The notes beneath the pieces were generated by a model. The model was not told where the DNA came from. It saw only the letters and a list, made by a program, of their open reading frames with translations, and made no database searches. The translations under genes and the position numbers were made by a program. 64,000 nucleotides of DNA from Bradyrhizobium sp. LHD-71 (GTDB taxonomy: Bacteria; Pseudomonadota; Alphaproteobacteria; Rhizobiales; Xanthobacteraceae): assembly GCF_031157255.1 (NCBI RefSeq), contig NZ_JAVIFX010000034.1, forward strand, positions 1-64,000, in the 5' to 3' direction. This document shows, one piece after another, positions 7,714 to 16,974 of the stretch (positions within the stretch are counted from its first letter, which is position 1; the number at the start of each line of letters is the position of its first letter).

Positions 7714-10700
7714 TCACCACGGATCGATGTACGGATACTTCTTTGTGGTGCGGAGCGGCAAAGGCGGCAGGCGCTTCAAGCCGTTGACGATCCACTGGCG
7801 CGTGGCGGCAGGATCGATCACGTCGTCGATGCCGCCGCCCATGACGGCGTTGACGGCCTTGGCAGTGTCGTAGGCCTCCGCAGTGCGGCGCTGGAATTCG
7901 GCCAGGCGCGCGTCGGGATCCTCGATCGCCATCAGTTCCTTGCGGTAGCCGAGCTTCACCGCGCCCTCGATGTTCATGCCGGCGAACTCGGCGGTGGGCC
8001 AGGCGACGGAGAAGAAGCCGACCAGCGAGCCCGCGCCCAGCATCGCCTGGGCGCCAAGGCCATAGGCCTTGCGCACTACGACGGTGAACAGCGGCGCCGT
8101 CATGTTGGCACCGACATTGAACAGCCGCGTGCAGTGGCGCACCAGTGCGGTTCGCTCAACCTCCGGACCGACCATGATTCCCGGGCAATCGATCAGGTTC
8201 AGCACCGGAATGTCAAAGGCATCGCACAACTGCATGAAGCGCGCGCCCTTGTCGGCGCCGTCGGAATCGATGGCGCCCGCGAGGTGATGCGGATTGTTGG
8301 CGATCACGCCCATCGGCCGGCCTTCGAAGCGGGCGAACGCGGTGATGATGCCGATGCCGAACTTGGGACGGATCTCCAGCACCGAGTCCTTGTCGGCGAG
8401 CGCGTGCAGGATCTCGCGCATGTCATAAAGCCGCAGCCGGTTCTCCGGCACCGAAAACCGCAGCTTGCGCTGGTCATGCGCCTCCCAGTGCGGGATCGCG
8501 CCCTGGAAATAGGCGAGATATTTCTTTACCGCGTCGATGGCGGCAAACTCGTCCTTGACCAGGATGTCCACCACGCCGTTCGGCACCTGCACCGACATCG
8601 GCCCGACCTCTTCCGGCGTGTAGATGCCGAGGCCGCCGCCCTCGATCATCGCAGGGCCACCCATGCCGAGCGTCGAGCCTTCGGTGGCAATGATCACGTC
8701 GGAGCAGGCGACCAGCGCGGTGTTGCCGGCAAAGCAGCGGCCGTTGACGACTGAGATCATCGGCACGAGGCCGGAGAGCTGCGAGTAGGTTGTGAAGGTC
8801 TTCGTGTCGATCGCCACGCGCGGACCGATATGATCGTCGCCGGGCCGGCCGCCACCACCCTCCCCGAACAGGATCAGCGGCAGGCGAAACCTGTGCGCCA
8901 GTTCGAACATGCGATCCTGCTTGTAGTGATTGCGGCTGCCCTGCGTGCCCGCAAGCACCGTGTAGTCGTAATGCACCAGGGCCGCGCGCGAGCGGCTTTC
9001 GTCGAACAGGTCGCCGTTGATGTTGCACATGCCGGCGACGACGCCGTCGGCGGGCGTGTTCTTCCGCAGCTCGTCGAGGGAATTGCGCTGATGCTGCCGC
9101 GCCACGATCAGCGGCCAGTATTCATTGAACGAGCCCGGGTCGACCAGCCGATCGATGTTCTCGCGCGGCATCTTGTGGCCGGTCTTGCGCCGACGGGCGA
9201 CGGCCTCGGGCCGGTTCTCGTCCAGCGTCAGCGCGTGGCGGGCGATGTTCTCCTTCAGATCATCGCGGACGTGATCGAGGTCGAGCTCGGCCGCAGCCGC
9301 CACCGCGTCGCCCGCAACCTCGGCCTCCTTGATGAACACAATCGGGAAGCCTTCGCGCACTACATCGCCCGCAGCCATGGTGATGCTGCGGACGATGCCG
9401 GCATGCGGCGCTGCGATGACGTGCTCCATCTTCATCGCTTCGACCACCGCCACCTGCTGGCCCTTGCGCACCGCATCGCCCTCGGCGACGTCGATCGCGA
9501 CGATCGTGCCCTGAATGGGCGCGGCGACGCCGACCGATCCATCCGGGCCGGCCAGATCGGGCGCGTCGGCCTCATCCGCGGCCTGCACCATCCGCTCGGC
9601 CTTGACCGCGGCGTCGTGGGCGAACAGCGCCAGCGGATCTTTCGATTTCACATTGGCGCCGGCGAAACCCGCGCCGCGCGACGCAGCCGACGCCGGCTGC
9701 ACGAAGCGCTGCCGCCGCTCGGTCGCCGCAGCGAGCGCGGCAACGTGTTCATCGAGCCAGCGCGTGTGGACGCGACCTTCGACGAAATCCGGATGCTCAA
9801 GCACGTTGCGCAGGAAGGCGATGTTGGTGGCGACGCCTTCGAGACGGAATTCACTCAGCGCGCGCGAGGCGCGGGCAACCGCATCTGCAAAATTCGGCGA
9901 CGGCGCGTGCACGATCACCTTCGCCAGCAGGGAATCGAACGCGCTCGAGGTGCGATAGCCGGCGTAGCCGAAGCCGTCGGTGCGCACGCCAGGCCCGTTA
10001 GGCGCCTCGTAGATGGTGAGGGTGCCGCCGCCGGGCCGTACGGCGCCGTCTGGCAGCAGCGTCTCCATGTTGACACGCGCCTGGATCGCGTAGCCGCGCG
10101 GCGCGAGCGCGTTTTCGCGGTCAAGCCCCAGCGCCTTCAGCGTCGCGCCCTGGGCGAGACGGATCTGCGCCTGCACCAGGTCAACGCCGGTCACGGCTTC
10201 CGTCACGGTGTGCTCGACCTGCAGCCGCGCATTGGCTTCGATGAAGGCGAAAACCTGTGCGCCCTTGCGCCCTGAGACATCGACCAGGAACTCGAAGGTG
10301 CCGAGGTTGAAATAGCCGACGCTTTTTGCAAGCCGCACGGCGGCGTCGACGATGGCGCGACGGAGCTTGTCGTCGAGCGCCGGCGCCGGCGCGATCTCGA
10401 CCAGCTTCTGGAAACGGCGCTGCACGCTGCATTCGCGCTCGCTCAAATGCGTGACCGCGCCGGTGCGATCGCCGAGGATCTGCACCTCGATGTGGCGGGC
10501 GCGCGGGATCAGCTCTTCCACATAAAGCTCGTCGCGGCCGAACGCGGCGCGCGCCTCGGAGGCACAGCGTGCGAACGTCTTCTCGATCTCGTCGGCGCTG
10601 GTCACGACGCGGGTGCCGCGACCGCCGCCACCGGCGAGTGCCTTGATGATCATCGAGGCTTCCGGCCCGAGCGACGCAAAGAACGATTTCGCATCGTCCA

Positions 10701-11118
10701 GCGTGCAGGCGCGGTCGATGCCGCGAATGACAGGCACGGACGCCGCAACCGCTGCCTGGCGTGCGCGGGCCTTGTCGCCGAACAGGTCGAGATGCTTCAC
10801 CGCAGGCCCGACGAAGGTAAGCCCGGCCGCCGCGCAAGCCGCCGCAAAATCCGCGCGCTCGGCGAGGAAGCCATAGCCCGGATGGATCGCGTCACAACCG
10901 GCAGCCTTTGCCGCGGCGATCACTTGCTCCCCGTCGAGATAGGCGGCCGCCCCCTGTCCTTTCAGCACCTGCACCGCATCGGCAAGCCGCACATGCAGGC
11001 TCGCCGCGTCATCCTCGGAATGAACGGCGACGGTCGGCAATCCCATATCGGCAGCCGCCCGCGCGACCCGAATGGCAATCTCGCCGCGATTGGCAATGAG
11101 GAGCTTGGTGACAGGCAT
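7714..11118 (-). CDS. single-chain biotin-dependent acyl-CoA carboxylase (BC-BCCP-CT fusion)
   Basis: One 1,134-residue protein carries all three activities of an acetyl/propionyl-type carboxylase. The biotin carboxylase comes first ('KLLIANRGEIAIRV' at residue 5, 'HPGYGFLAE', the ATP-grasp loop 'ALAGGGGRGTRVV', 'ECSVQRRFQKLVE'). The biotinyl domain carries 'VEAMKMEH', with the acceptor Lys at 563. The carboxyltransferase follows from about 640 to the end ('GGGRPGDDH', 'VVNGRCFAGNTALVACSD', 'IDCPGIMVGPE'). The usual bacterial enzymes split these over two or more chains. The product would be a carboxylated acyl-CoA such as malonyl- or methylmalonyl-CoA; the substrate cannot be fixed from sequence. 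It stands alone, with no propionate-pathway neighbours. Confidence 0.93.
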   Translation of the reverse strand: MPVTKLLIANRGEIAIRVARAAADMGLPTVAVHSEDDAASLHVRLADAVQVLKGQGAAAYLDGEQVIAAAKAAGCDAIHPGYGFLAERADFAAACAAAGLTFVGPAVKHLDLFGDKARARQAAVAASVPVIRGIDRACTLDDAKSFFASLGPEASMIIKALAGGGGRGTRVVTSADEIEKTFARCASEARAAFGRDELYVEELIPRARHIEVQILGDRTGAVTHLSERECSVQRRFQKLVEIAPAPALDDKLRRAIVDAAVRLAKSVGYFNLGTFEFLVDVSGRKGAQVFAFIEANARLQVEHTVTEAVTGVDLVQAQIRLAQGATLKALGLDRENALAPRGYAIQARVNMETLLPDGAVRPGGGTLTIYEAPNGPGVRTDGFGYAGYRTSSAFDSLLAKVIVHAPSPNFADAVARASRALSEFRLEGVATNIAFLRNVLEHPDFVEGRVHTRWLDEHVAALAAATERRQRFVQPASAASRGAGFAGANVKSKDPLALFAHDAAVKAERMVQAADEADAPDLAGPDGSVGVAAPIQGTIVAIDVAEGDAVRKGQQVAVVEAMKMEHVIAAPHAGIVRSITMAAGDVVREGFPIVFIKEAEVAGDAVAAAAELDLDHVRDDLKENIARHALTLDENRPEAVARRRKTGHKMPRENIDRLVDPGSFNEYWPLIVARQHQRNSLDELRKNTPADGVVAGMCNINGDLFDESRSRAALVHYDYTVLAGTQGSRNHYKQDRMFELAHRFRLPLILFGEGGGGRPGDDHIGPRVAIDTKTFTTYSQLSGLVPMISVVNGRCFAGNTALVACSDVIIATEGSTLGMGGPAMIEGGGLGIYTPEEVGPMSVQVPNGVVDILVKDEFAAIDAVKKYLAYFQGAIPHWEAHDQRKLRFSVPENRLRLYDMREILHALADKDSVLEIRPKFGIGIITAFARFEGRPMGVIANNPHHLAGAIDSDGADKGARFMQLCDAFDIPVLNLIDCPGIMVGPEVERTALVRHCTRLFNVGANMTAPLFTVVVRKAYGLGAQAMLGAGSLVGFFSVAWPTAEFAGMNIEGAVKLGYRKELMAIEDPDARLAEFQRRTAEAYDTAKAVNAVMGGGIDDVIDPAATRQWIVNGLKRLPPLPLRTTKKYPYIDPW

Positions 11119-11506
11119 GGATGAGGCGTTTCCCGTGGTGGTGTTGGTTCAGATTTGCCAGCGATGATAGCGGGTTTTTCCCCTTGGCGACCCTCATTGC
11201 GAGCAAGGGTGAGGCTGCTGGGGGCATGACTCTGCACGGTGCGGCCGATGCGCCGCGCAACCGCTGCAGACTGCACGCGATGGTCCCGGACCGAACGAAT
11301 CACGACGGCGGACGTTCCGGGCGAAGGTACAAACCTGGCCAGGATCGCACTGTCCTACGCCGTACCGATCACTGACTCAAAGAGTGATGACGCAGCTCGC
11401 GAACCTTCGGTGTTCGTCGTGCGTCTCATTCGAATGGACGACGTGTGCCCTCGCCCGGCCGCCTAGCCTGATCGCGTCAGAACCTCCGCCCGAAAAGGAC
11501 GACGCG
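11119..11506. other. gene-free divergent intergenic region (388 bp)
   Basis: The gap separates the divergently read carboxylase gene (minus) and the protease gene (plus), so it should hold both promoters. I could not pick out convincing promoter boxes. Near 11190-11215 there is ctcattgcgagcaagggtgagg, which resembles a degenerate REP arm. No coding stretch with a ribosome binding site is evident apart from the in-frame extension of the protease frame, which I reject. Confidence 0.5.
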
Positions 11507-12613
11507 ATGAACAAGCACGCAAGAAACTACGAGGCAAAAGTGACGGTTGAGGACAAGTTGACACCGCTGACGCTGCACGAGCTTGCGTCGATGAAGGACG
11601 TGCCGGCGACCGAGCCCGTTCCGGCCTTCGATCAGGCGGTTGAGTACGTGTTCGAGATCGAGGGCGACGCAGCGCCGGCGGTGATCGCCGTTGCGGCCCA
11701 GAACCGGCGGCCGGCGCGGACCAAACTGGTCGTCAGGGCAAAAGGGACCATCGCCGAAAGCGGCCCGCTGGCTGTCGGCGAGAGCGTATCCTCAGAGGAG
11801 CTGTCGCAATCGGTCGTCGGCAAACCGGCGCCGCACGCGTACCGGCCGAAGTGGCTGGATCTCGTCCATCTGCCACGGCTGGTGACGATCCCGGCGTGCG
11901 ACGACTTCGGCGTTCCGAATGCACTCAGCCCGCGCGTCGCCGAGCAGACGGCGCGCGACTGGCCGTGGAATTGCGTCGGCAAGGTCGAGATCCGCCGCCC
12001 GAACCAGCCGAACAGCGTGGATGTCGGCAGCGGCGTGATGGTCGGCCCCAATCTCATGCTGACGGCAAGCCATGGCATGCCGTGGGGCGCATCGGACTCG
12101 ACCGTCAAGTTCACGCCCGCCTTCCGCAACGGCAGCGACCCGCGATTCGGCCATGCCTTCGTCGAGCGCTGGCGTGGCATACGCACCGGACCGAACGATC
12201 CGAACGGGCTGGACTACGTCATCTGCAAGCTGAACTGGCGGATCGGCGACCGCACCGGCTGGATGGGATCGTTCCATTCGACCGACGACGACTTCTATGA
12301 AGACAGGCGCTGGATCAGCGTCGGCTATCCGCGCGCGTTCGCCGAAGGCAAGGTGCCGGCGGTCGAAGTCAACGTTCGTGTCGCCGATGTGGACAACGAA
12401 GGCAGCGACGGCCGGGAGATCGAGACCAACCGCTTCCTCAGCGGTGGCTGGTCGGGTGGTCCGCTGTGGGGATTTCTCAATGCCGGCGACCCGCGAGTCG
12501 TGGCGATCGCCAGCGGCGCGGAGAAAGACGGCCAGGACCCGCGACGCGACGTGCATGCCGGCGGCAAGCACCTGGTCGACCTGATCAAGTACGGGTTCGC
12601 CAACTGGGCGTAA
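11507..12613 (+). CDS. trypsin-like serine protease (S1 fold), no signal peptide
   Basis: The 368-residue protein has a chymotrypsin-fold catalytic triad in order: His189 in 'LMLTASHGMPW', Asp236 in 'GLDYVICKL', and Ser316 in 'GGWSGGPLWG'. The residue before the nucleophile is Trp instead of the usual Asp of GDSGGP. About 150 N-terminal residues precede the protease domain and match nothing I recognise. They contain 'EYVFEIEGDAAPAVIAVAA' and may be a pro-region or recruitment domain. No signal peptide or membrane segment is visible from the chosen start, which follows AAAAGGAC. A longer start at 11384 gives Cys-rich nonsense. Its substrate and location are open. Confidence 0.82.
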   Translation: MNKHARNYEAKVTVEDKLTPLTLHELASMKDVPATEPVPAFDQAVEYVFEIEGDAAPAVIAVAAQNRRPARTKLVVRAKGTIAESGPLAVGESVSSEELSQSVVGKPAPHAYRPKWLDLVHLPRLVTIPACDDFGVPNALSPRVAEQTARDWPWNCVGKVEIRRPNQPNSVDVGSGVMVGPNLMLTASHGMPWGASDSTVKFTPAFRNGSDPRFGHAFVERWRGIRTGPNDPNGLDYVICKLNWRIGDRTGWMGSFHSTDDDFYEDRRWISVGYPRAFAEGKVPAVEVNVRVADVDNEGSDGREIETNRFLSGGWSGGPLWGFLNAGDPRVVAIASGAEKDGQDPRRDVHAGGKHLVDLIKYGFANWA

Positions 12614-12620
12614 GAAATTC

Positions 12621-12752
12621 GCCGTCATTGCGAGGCATAGCCGTTCGAAGAACGGCGTCGCTTCGCTCTTCGCCTATGGACGACGAAACAATCCAGCGCA
12701 GCGTATGTCGCAACCTCCGACTGGATTGCTTCGCTTCGCTCGCAATGACGGC
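12621..12752. repeat. REP-like inverted repeat with 14-bp perfect arms
   Basis: The arms gccgtcattgcgag (12621-12634) and ctcgcaatgacggc (12739-12752) are perfect reverse complements. Between them lies aacggcgtcgcttcgctcttcgcctatgga (12651-12680), also seen near 7534, and a ctggattgcttcgcttcgct tract. The element fills the gap between the convergent protease and amidase genes. Such elements may form a terminator-like structure for both genes, or be remnants of a non-autonomous mobile element. Confidence 0.75.
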
Positions 12753-12766
12753 GGAGAGCCCGCTGC

Positions 12767-14176
12767 TTACCCGACAACCACCGGGCTTACAGCGCCGGCG
12801 AGCCAGCGGGCGAAGCCGGTGATGCGCTCGTCCTCGTGCGGCCGGCCCATGAGTTGCACGCCGACGGGCATGCCGCCGACGGCCAGCAGCGGCATGGTGA
12901 CGGCCGGCGCGAACAGCATCGAGCTCGGATAGTTGAAGACGGCGTCGCCGGTGGGGCGCGGCGCCAGCGGCTGGCCGGGCTGATCGCCGGCCCACAGCGG
13001 CGCCGGACCCGGACAGGTGAGCGTGATCGCCGCATCGGCAACATGAGCGATACGCGCGTATGTGGCCTGCGCGAGCTCGCGTTCGAGCAGCAGCGCGCGA
13101 TAGTCGGCAGGCGACATCGCTTCCGCCTTCGCGAGCACAGTCTTGGCCCGCGCACTGACGCCTTCGGGGTGCTGATCGACGAGATTGCGCGTGGCCCAGC
13201 GGTTCTCCCAACCGGTGATGCCGCTTGCCACCGCCGTGGCATTGGCGATCGCCCGCTCCATGGCTTCAACTTCGGCGCTCTTCTGCCGCGTGACGAGCGT
13301 GACACCTTCGCGCGCGATGGCGTCCAGCACTTGCGTAAACGCTGACTTCGACGGCTCATCCAGCCGCGACCAGCCTTCGGTCTCGAGCACCATCAGCCGC
13401 CGCGGCTTCTGCGCGGGTGGCGGTGTCATCGATCCCGTCAGGCCTTGACAGCCGCGGTCGCCACCGGCGCGCGCGGCGATCTCGATCGCCACCTGCCACA
13501 TGTCCTCGATGCAGCCGGCGTGCACTCCATGGGTGCTCATGCTGGTCGCCTGCCGCTCGCCGCGATTGATGCCGCCCTGCGTCGGCTTCAGCGCAAAGTT
13601 GCCGCAGAAGGCGGCGGGGCGGATGATCGAGCCGCCGACCTGGGTGCCGATCGCCGCAGGCAGCATGCGCGCGGCCACTGCGGCCGCTGAGCCCGAGGAC
13701 GAGCCGCCGGCGGTGCGGGCGGGGTCGAACGGATTGGTCGTCGCCGGCGGGTGCGAACCGCCGAGCTCGGCAGTCGTCGTCTTGGCAAGAATGACGCAGC
13801 CCGCCTGGCGCAGCGCCCACACCGCCGCGTTGTCGCGCTTCGGGAAATTGCCGCGATAGGCTTCGCAGCCCATCTCAGTCGGCATGTCCTTGGTCTCCAA
13901 GAGATCCTTGATGCCGATGGGCAGGCCGTCGATCGGCGACAGCGCGCGGTTGGACTTCCAGCGGGCGCTGCTTTCGTCGGCAGCCGCACGTGCAGCAGGG
14001 ACATTGGTGGCGGCAAACGCCTTCACGACCGGCTCGCGCGCGGCGATCGTCTCAAGGCAACGCTCGAGATAGGCGCGCGGCGTGTCGCCGCCATCGCCAA
14101 AGCGGGCGACCGCGTCGTGGAATGTCAGCGCCTTGAACGTGCGCGGGTCGTAGCTGGAGGCTTTGGGCGTGTTCAT
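12767..14176 (-). CDS. amidase (amidase signature family)
   Basis: A 469-residue cytoplasmic amidase. The Ser-cisSer-Lys triad is visible: Lys90 in '[14 protein letters not shown]', the cis-Ser in '[12 protein letters not shown]' (about residue 159), and the nucleophile Ser183 in '[16 protein letters not shown]'. The commoner Asp of GTDxGGS is Gln here. The family hydrolyses carboxamides, including aryl- and acylamides and glutaminyl-tRNA. The absence of GatB/GatC neighbours argues against GatA. I place the start at 14176 ([11 protein letters not shown]); the longer frame to 14329 would run through the divergent cupin promoter. It is divergent from the cupin/SDR pair. Confidence 0.9.
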   Translation of the reverse strand: MNTPKASSYDPRTFKALTFHDAVARFGDGGDTPRAYLERCLETIAAREPVVKAFAATNVPAARAAADESSARWKSNRALSPIDGLPIGIKDLLETKDMPTEMGCEAYRGNFPKRDNAAVWALRQAGCVILAKTTTAELGGSHPPATTNPFDPARTAGGSSSGSAAAVAARMLPAAIGTQVGGSIIRPAAFCGNFALKPTQGGINRGERQATSMSTHGVHAGCIEDMWQVAIEIAARAGGDRGCQGLTGSMTPPPAQKPRRLMVLETEGWSRLDEPSKSAFTQVLDAIAREGVTLVTRQKSAEVEAMERAIANATAVASGITGWENRWATRNLVDQHPEGVSARAKTVLAKAEAMSPADYRALLLERELAQATYARIAHVADAAITLTCPGPAPLWAGDQPGQPLAPRPTGDAVFNYPSSMLFAPAVTMPLLAVGGMPVGVQLMGRPHEDERITGFARWLAGAVSPVVVG

Positions 14177-14331
14177 GCGTTTGCCGAATCCGGTCGTGGA
14201 ACGATGTTTGCGACTGCCTGTTGCGCAAGTCAGGCGAATTGACGGAGGATAGCGGCAGACCGTTCCGCTTCGCAATCGTGTCCCGCGCAACGCCGCTGTG
14301 CATGGATGCTTCTGACTCAAGGAGTTCAACG

Positions 14332-14739
14332 ATGGACATCAAACGAGCTGGCTCACGGCCGTCGGGCAAGGGTCCGGCGGAGTATTTCACCGGTGCAGTG
14401 CGACTGGACCCGCTGTTCCAGGCAGGCGATCCCACGCGCGTCGCCGGCGCGCACGTCACATTTGAGCCGGGCGCCAGGACCGCGTGGCATACGCATCCGC
14501 TCGGGCAGACGCTGATCGTCACGAGCGGATGCGGCTGGGTGCAGCGCGACGGCGGCCCGGTGGAAGAAATCCGGCCGGGCGATGTCGTGTGGTTTCCGCC
14601 GGGCGAGAAGCATTGGCACGGCGCAACGGCGACGACGGGAATGACGCACATTGCGATCCAGGAAGCGCAGAACGGCAAGACCGTCGAGTGGATGGAGAAG
14701 GTAAGCGACGCGCAATACACATCACCGAAACGCGCATGA
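14332..14739 (+). CDS. manganese cupin, hydroxynitrile lyase-like (GtHNL type)
   Basis: A 135-residue single-domain cupin. The metal site reads His53, His55, Gln59 and His94 ('[10 protein letters not shown]' and 'GEKHWHG'). Ala40, Val42, His106 and Gln110 also line up. As I recall it, these are the ligands and pocket residues, at the same numbers, of the manganese-dependent (R)-hydroxynitrile lyase from Granulicella tundricola. Members cleave or form cyanohydrins in vitro, and their natural role is unsettled. The ATG follows CAAGGAGTTCAACG. Its TGA overlaps the ATG of the SDR gene (ATGA), so the two are translationally coupled. Confidence 0.88.
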   Translation: MDIKRAGSRPSGKGPAEYFTGAVRLDPLFQAGDPTRVAGAHVTFEPGARTAWHTHPLGQTLIVTSGCGWVQRDGGPVEEIRPGDVVWFPPGEKHWHGATATTGMTHIAIQEAQNGKTVEWMEKVSDAQYTSPKRA

Positions 14740-15470
14740 CCGCGCCCGATCTCAAGTCCCACATCGCGCTGGTGACGGGCGGCTCGCGCGGCATTGGAGC
14801 CGCGATCGTGCGAGCGCTCGCCGAGGCCGGCGCCGCGGTGGCGATCAACTACCGCGCCGAGGCCGCAGCGGCGGAGGCACTCGCGGCGGAGATACAGAAG
14901 GCGGGCGGACGCGCACTCGCGATTGCCGCCGACGTTTCGCAGGCCGATGCCGTCGCGGCGATGTTCGAACGCGCGGCTTCCGAGCTCGGACCGGTCGACA
15001 TCCTCGTCAACAATGCCGGCATCGCCATCTCCCGCAATGTGGATGATCTCACCGAGGCGGACTTCGACCGGACCATCGCCGTCAACCTGAAATCGGTGTT
15101 CCTGTGCACGAAGGCGGCGCTGCCGGCGATGCGGCGCAAGCAGTGGGGCCGCATCGTCAACATCTCGTCAGGTGCTGCACGCGGCGTCGGCGCGATCGGC
15201 CCACATTACAACGCGTCGAAAGCAGGCCTCGAAGGCCTGACACGCGGTTATGCCGCGCGTCTCGTCAAGGAGGGTATCACCGTCAACGCGGTCGCTCCCT
15301 CGCTGATCGAAACCGACATGATGAAGGGCGCGAGCAACAGCGTCGCGCGCATTCCACTCGGCCGTTTCGGCACGCCCGAGGAGGTCGCCCAGGCCGTGAT
15401 GCTGCTGGTCGGCAACGGTTACATGACAGGACAGACGATCGCCATGAGCGGAGGAATGGCGTTCAACTGA
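14736..15470 (+). CDS. short-chain dehydrogenase/reductase (FabG-like)
   Basis: A 244-residue classical SDR. It has the cofactor motif 'TGGSRGIG' near residues 15-22, the structural 'NNAGIA', the catalytic Ser in 'NISSGAARG', and the YxxxK pair in 'HYNASKAG'. The C-terminal '[13 protein letters not shown]' is typical of 3-oxoacyl-ACP reductase-like enzymes. It reduces or oxidises a ketone or alcohol with NAD(P)H. The 4-bp ATGA overlap with the cupin gene suggests that the two enzymes act in one pathway, for example handling the aldehyde or ketone released or used by the cupin. True FabG is less likely because no fatty-acid synthesis genes adjoin. Confidence 0.9.
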   Translation: MTAPDLKSHIALVTGGSRGIGAAIVRALAEAGAAVAINYRAEAAAAEALAAEIQKAGGRALAIAADVSQADAVAAMFERAASELGPVDILVNNAGIAISRNVDDLTEADFDRTIAVNLKSVFLCTKAALPAMRRKQWGRIVNISSGAARGVGAIGPHYNASKAGLEGLTRGYAARLVKEGITVNAVAPSLIETDMMKGASNSVARIPLGRFGTPEEVAQAVMLLVGNGYMTGQTIAMSGGMAFN

Positions 15471-15525
15471 CGCGCCGTCCACCCGCGTTGTGCCATAGCC
15501 TTGCGCGCACTACATAAGGGCCATC

Positions 15526-16974
15526 ATGCAGTTTCAGTTCGACAACAGCTATGCCGCCCTGCCTGAACGTTTCTTTGCGCGTGTTGCGCCGGAACCGGTG
15601 GCTTCACCGCGCCTCGTGAAACTCAACCGGCCGCTCGCCCACGAACTGCGGCTGGACGCGGACTGGCTCGCGTCCGCCGACGGCGTCCGCGTGCTGGCCG
15701 GGCAGACTGTTCCAGACGAGGCCGATCCGATCGCCACCGCCTATGCGGGGCACCAGTTCGGAACCTTCGTGCCGCAACTCGGCGACGGCCGGGCGATCCT
15801 GCTCGGCGAGGTGGTCGACCGGTCAGGCCAGCGTCGCGATCTGCAATTGAAGGGCGCGGGGCGGACGCCGTTCTCCCGCCGCGGCGACGGCCGCGCGGCG
15901 ATCGGGCCGGTGCTCCGCGAATATATCGTCAGCGAGGCGATGGCCGCGCTCGGCATTCCGACCACGCGCGCGCTTGCGGCGGTGCTGACCGGCGAAAAGG
16001 TGCAGCGCGAGCGGATGCTGCCCGGCGCGGTGCTGACGCGGATCGCCGCGAGCCATATCCGGATCGGCACGTTCCAGTTCTTCGCCACGCGCGGCGACGA
16101 CGAGGCCGTCCGAAGGCTCGCCGACCATGTCATCGCCCGGCACTATCCGGAGCTTGCCGGCGAGGCAAAGCCCTATCGCGCATTGCTGTCGCGCGTGATC
16201 GAGCGGCAGGCACAACTCGTGGCGAAGTGGATGCAGGTGGGCTTCATCCACGGCGTGATGAACACCGACAACTGCTCCATCGCCGGCGAGACCATCGACT
16301 ACGGGCCCTGCGCCTTCATGGACGAATTCGATCCGTCCGCGGTGTTCTCCTCGATCGACCAGACCGGCCGCTACGCCTTCGCCAACCAGCCGCGCATCGC
16401 GCTGTGGAATCTGACACGTCTGGCGGAGTGCCTGCTGCCGCTGCTGGCGGACGAGCAGGAGAAGGCCATCGAGATCGCAAAGGAAGCGCTCGGCGAATTC
16501 TCCGACGCGTTCGATGCTGTCTTTACCACCGGAATGCTCGCCAAGCTCGGCGTCGCCGGCGGCGCGGACGACGAGGGGCTCATCGCCGAGTTCCTGGCAT
16601 TGCTGGCGGAGAACCAGGCTGATTTCACCTTCGCCTTCCGGCGACTGTGCGATGCCGCCGACGATGACGCGAGCGGCCTTCGCGCGATGTTCGCCGAGCC
16701 TGCCGGCTTCGACGCCTGGTCGGTCAAATGGCGGCATGTGCGGGAGCAGCGGCGGCTGGCGAGCGGCGAGATGCGGAAGATCAATCCCGCGTTCATTCCG
16801 CGCAATCACCGCGTCGAAGCGGTGATCCAGGCGGCGCTGCGCGACGATTTCGCGCCGTTCGAGGAACTGCTGACCGTGCTGTCACGTCCCTACGACGACC
16901 AGCCCGCGTTCGCGGCCTATGCCGAGCCGCCGGCACCCGAGGAGCGCGTCACGCAGACATTCTGCGGGACCTGA
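15526..16974 (+). CDS. selO: protein adenylyltransferase SelO (YdiU/UPF0061)
   Basis: The 482-residue sequence is a clear SelO pseudokinase. It opens with 'FDNSYAALPERFFARV' and continues with 'AYAGHQFGTFVPQLGDGRA', the glycine- and lysine-bearing 'DLQLKGAGRTPFSRRGDGRAA' region, 'REYIVSEAM', and 'HGVMNTDNCSIAGETIDYGPCAFMD', which holds the metal-binding loop. SelO transfers AMP from ATP to Ser, Thr or Tyr of target proteins and is linked to redox stress. Length is normal. The 3' end overlaps the convergent ABC-F gene by about 26 bp. Confidence 0.95.
   Translation: MQFQFDNSYAALPERFFARVAPEPVASPRLVKLNRPLAHELRLDADWLASADGVRVLAGQTVPDEADPIATAYAGHQFGTFVPQLGDGRAILLGEVVDRSGQRRDLQLKGAGRTPFSRRGDGRAAIGPVLREYIVSEAMAALGIPTTRALAAVLTGEKVQRERMLPGAVLTRIAASHIRIGTFQFFATRGDDEAVRRLADHVIARHYPELAGEAKPYRALLSRVIERQAQLVAKWMQVGFIHGVMNTDNCSIAGETIDYGPCAFMDEFDPSAVFSSIDQTGRYAFANQPRIALWNLTRLAECLLPLLADEQEKAIEIAKEALGEFSDAFDAVFTTGMLAKLGVAGGADDEGLIAEFLALLAENQADFTFAFRRLCDAADDDASGLRAMFAEPAGFDAWSVKWRHVREQRRLASGEMRKINPAFIPRNHRVEAVIQAALRDDFAPFEELLTVLSRPYDDQPAFAAYAEPPAPEERVTQTFCGT

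Noticed and set aside
8830-10275. 481-codon open frame opposite the carboxylase gene
   Set aside because: It is the complement of a well-supported enzyme with all motifs in order. The frame reads as Arg/His/Gly-rich text with no family likeness, as expected in GC-rich DNA.
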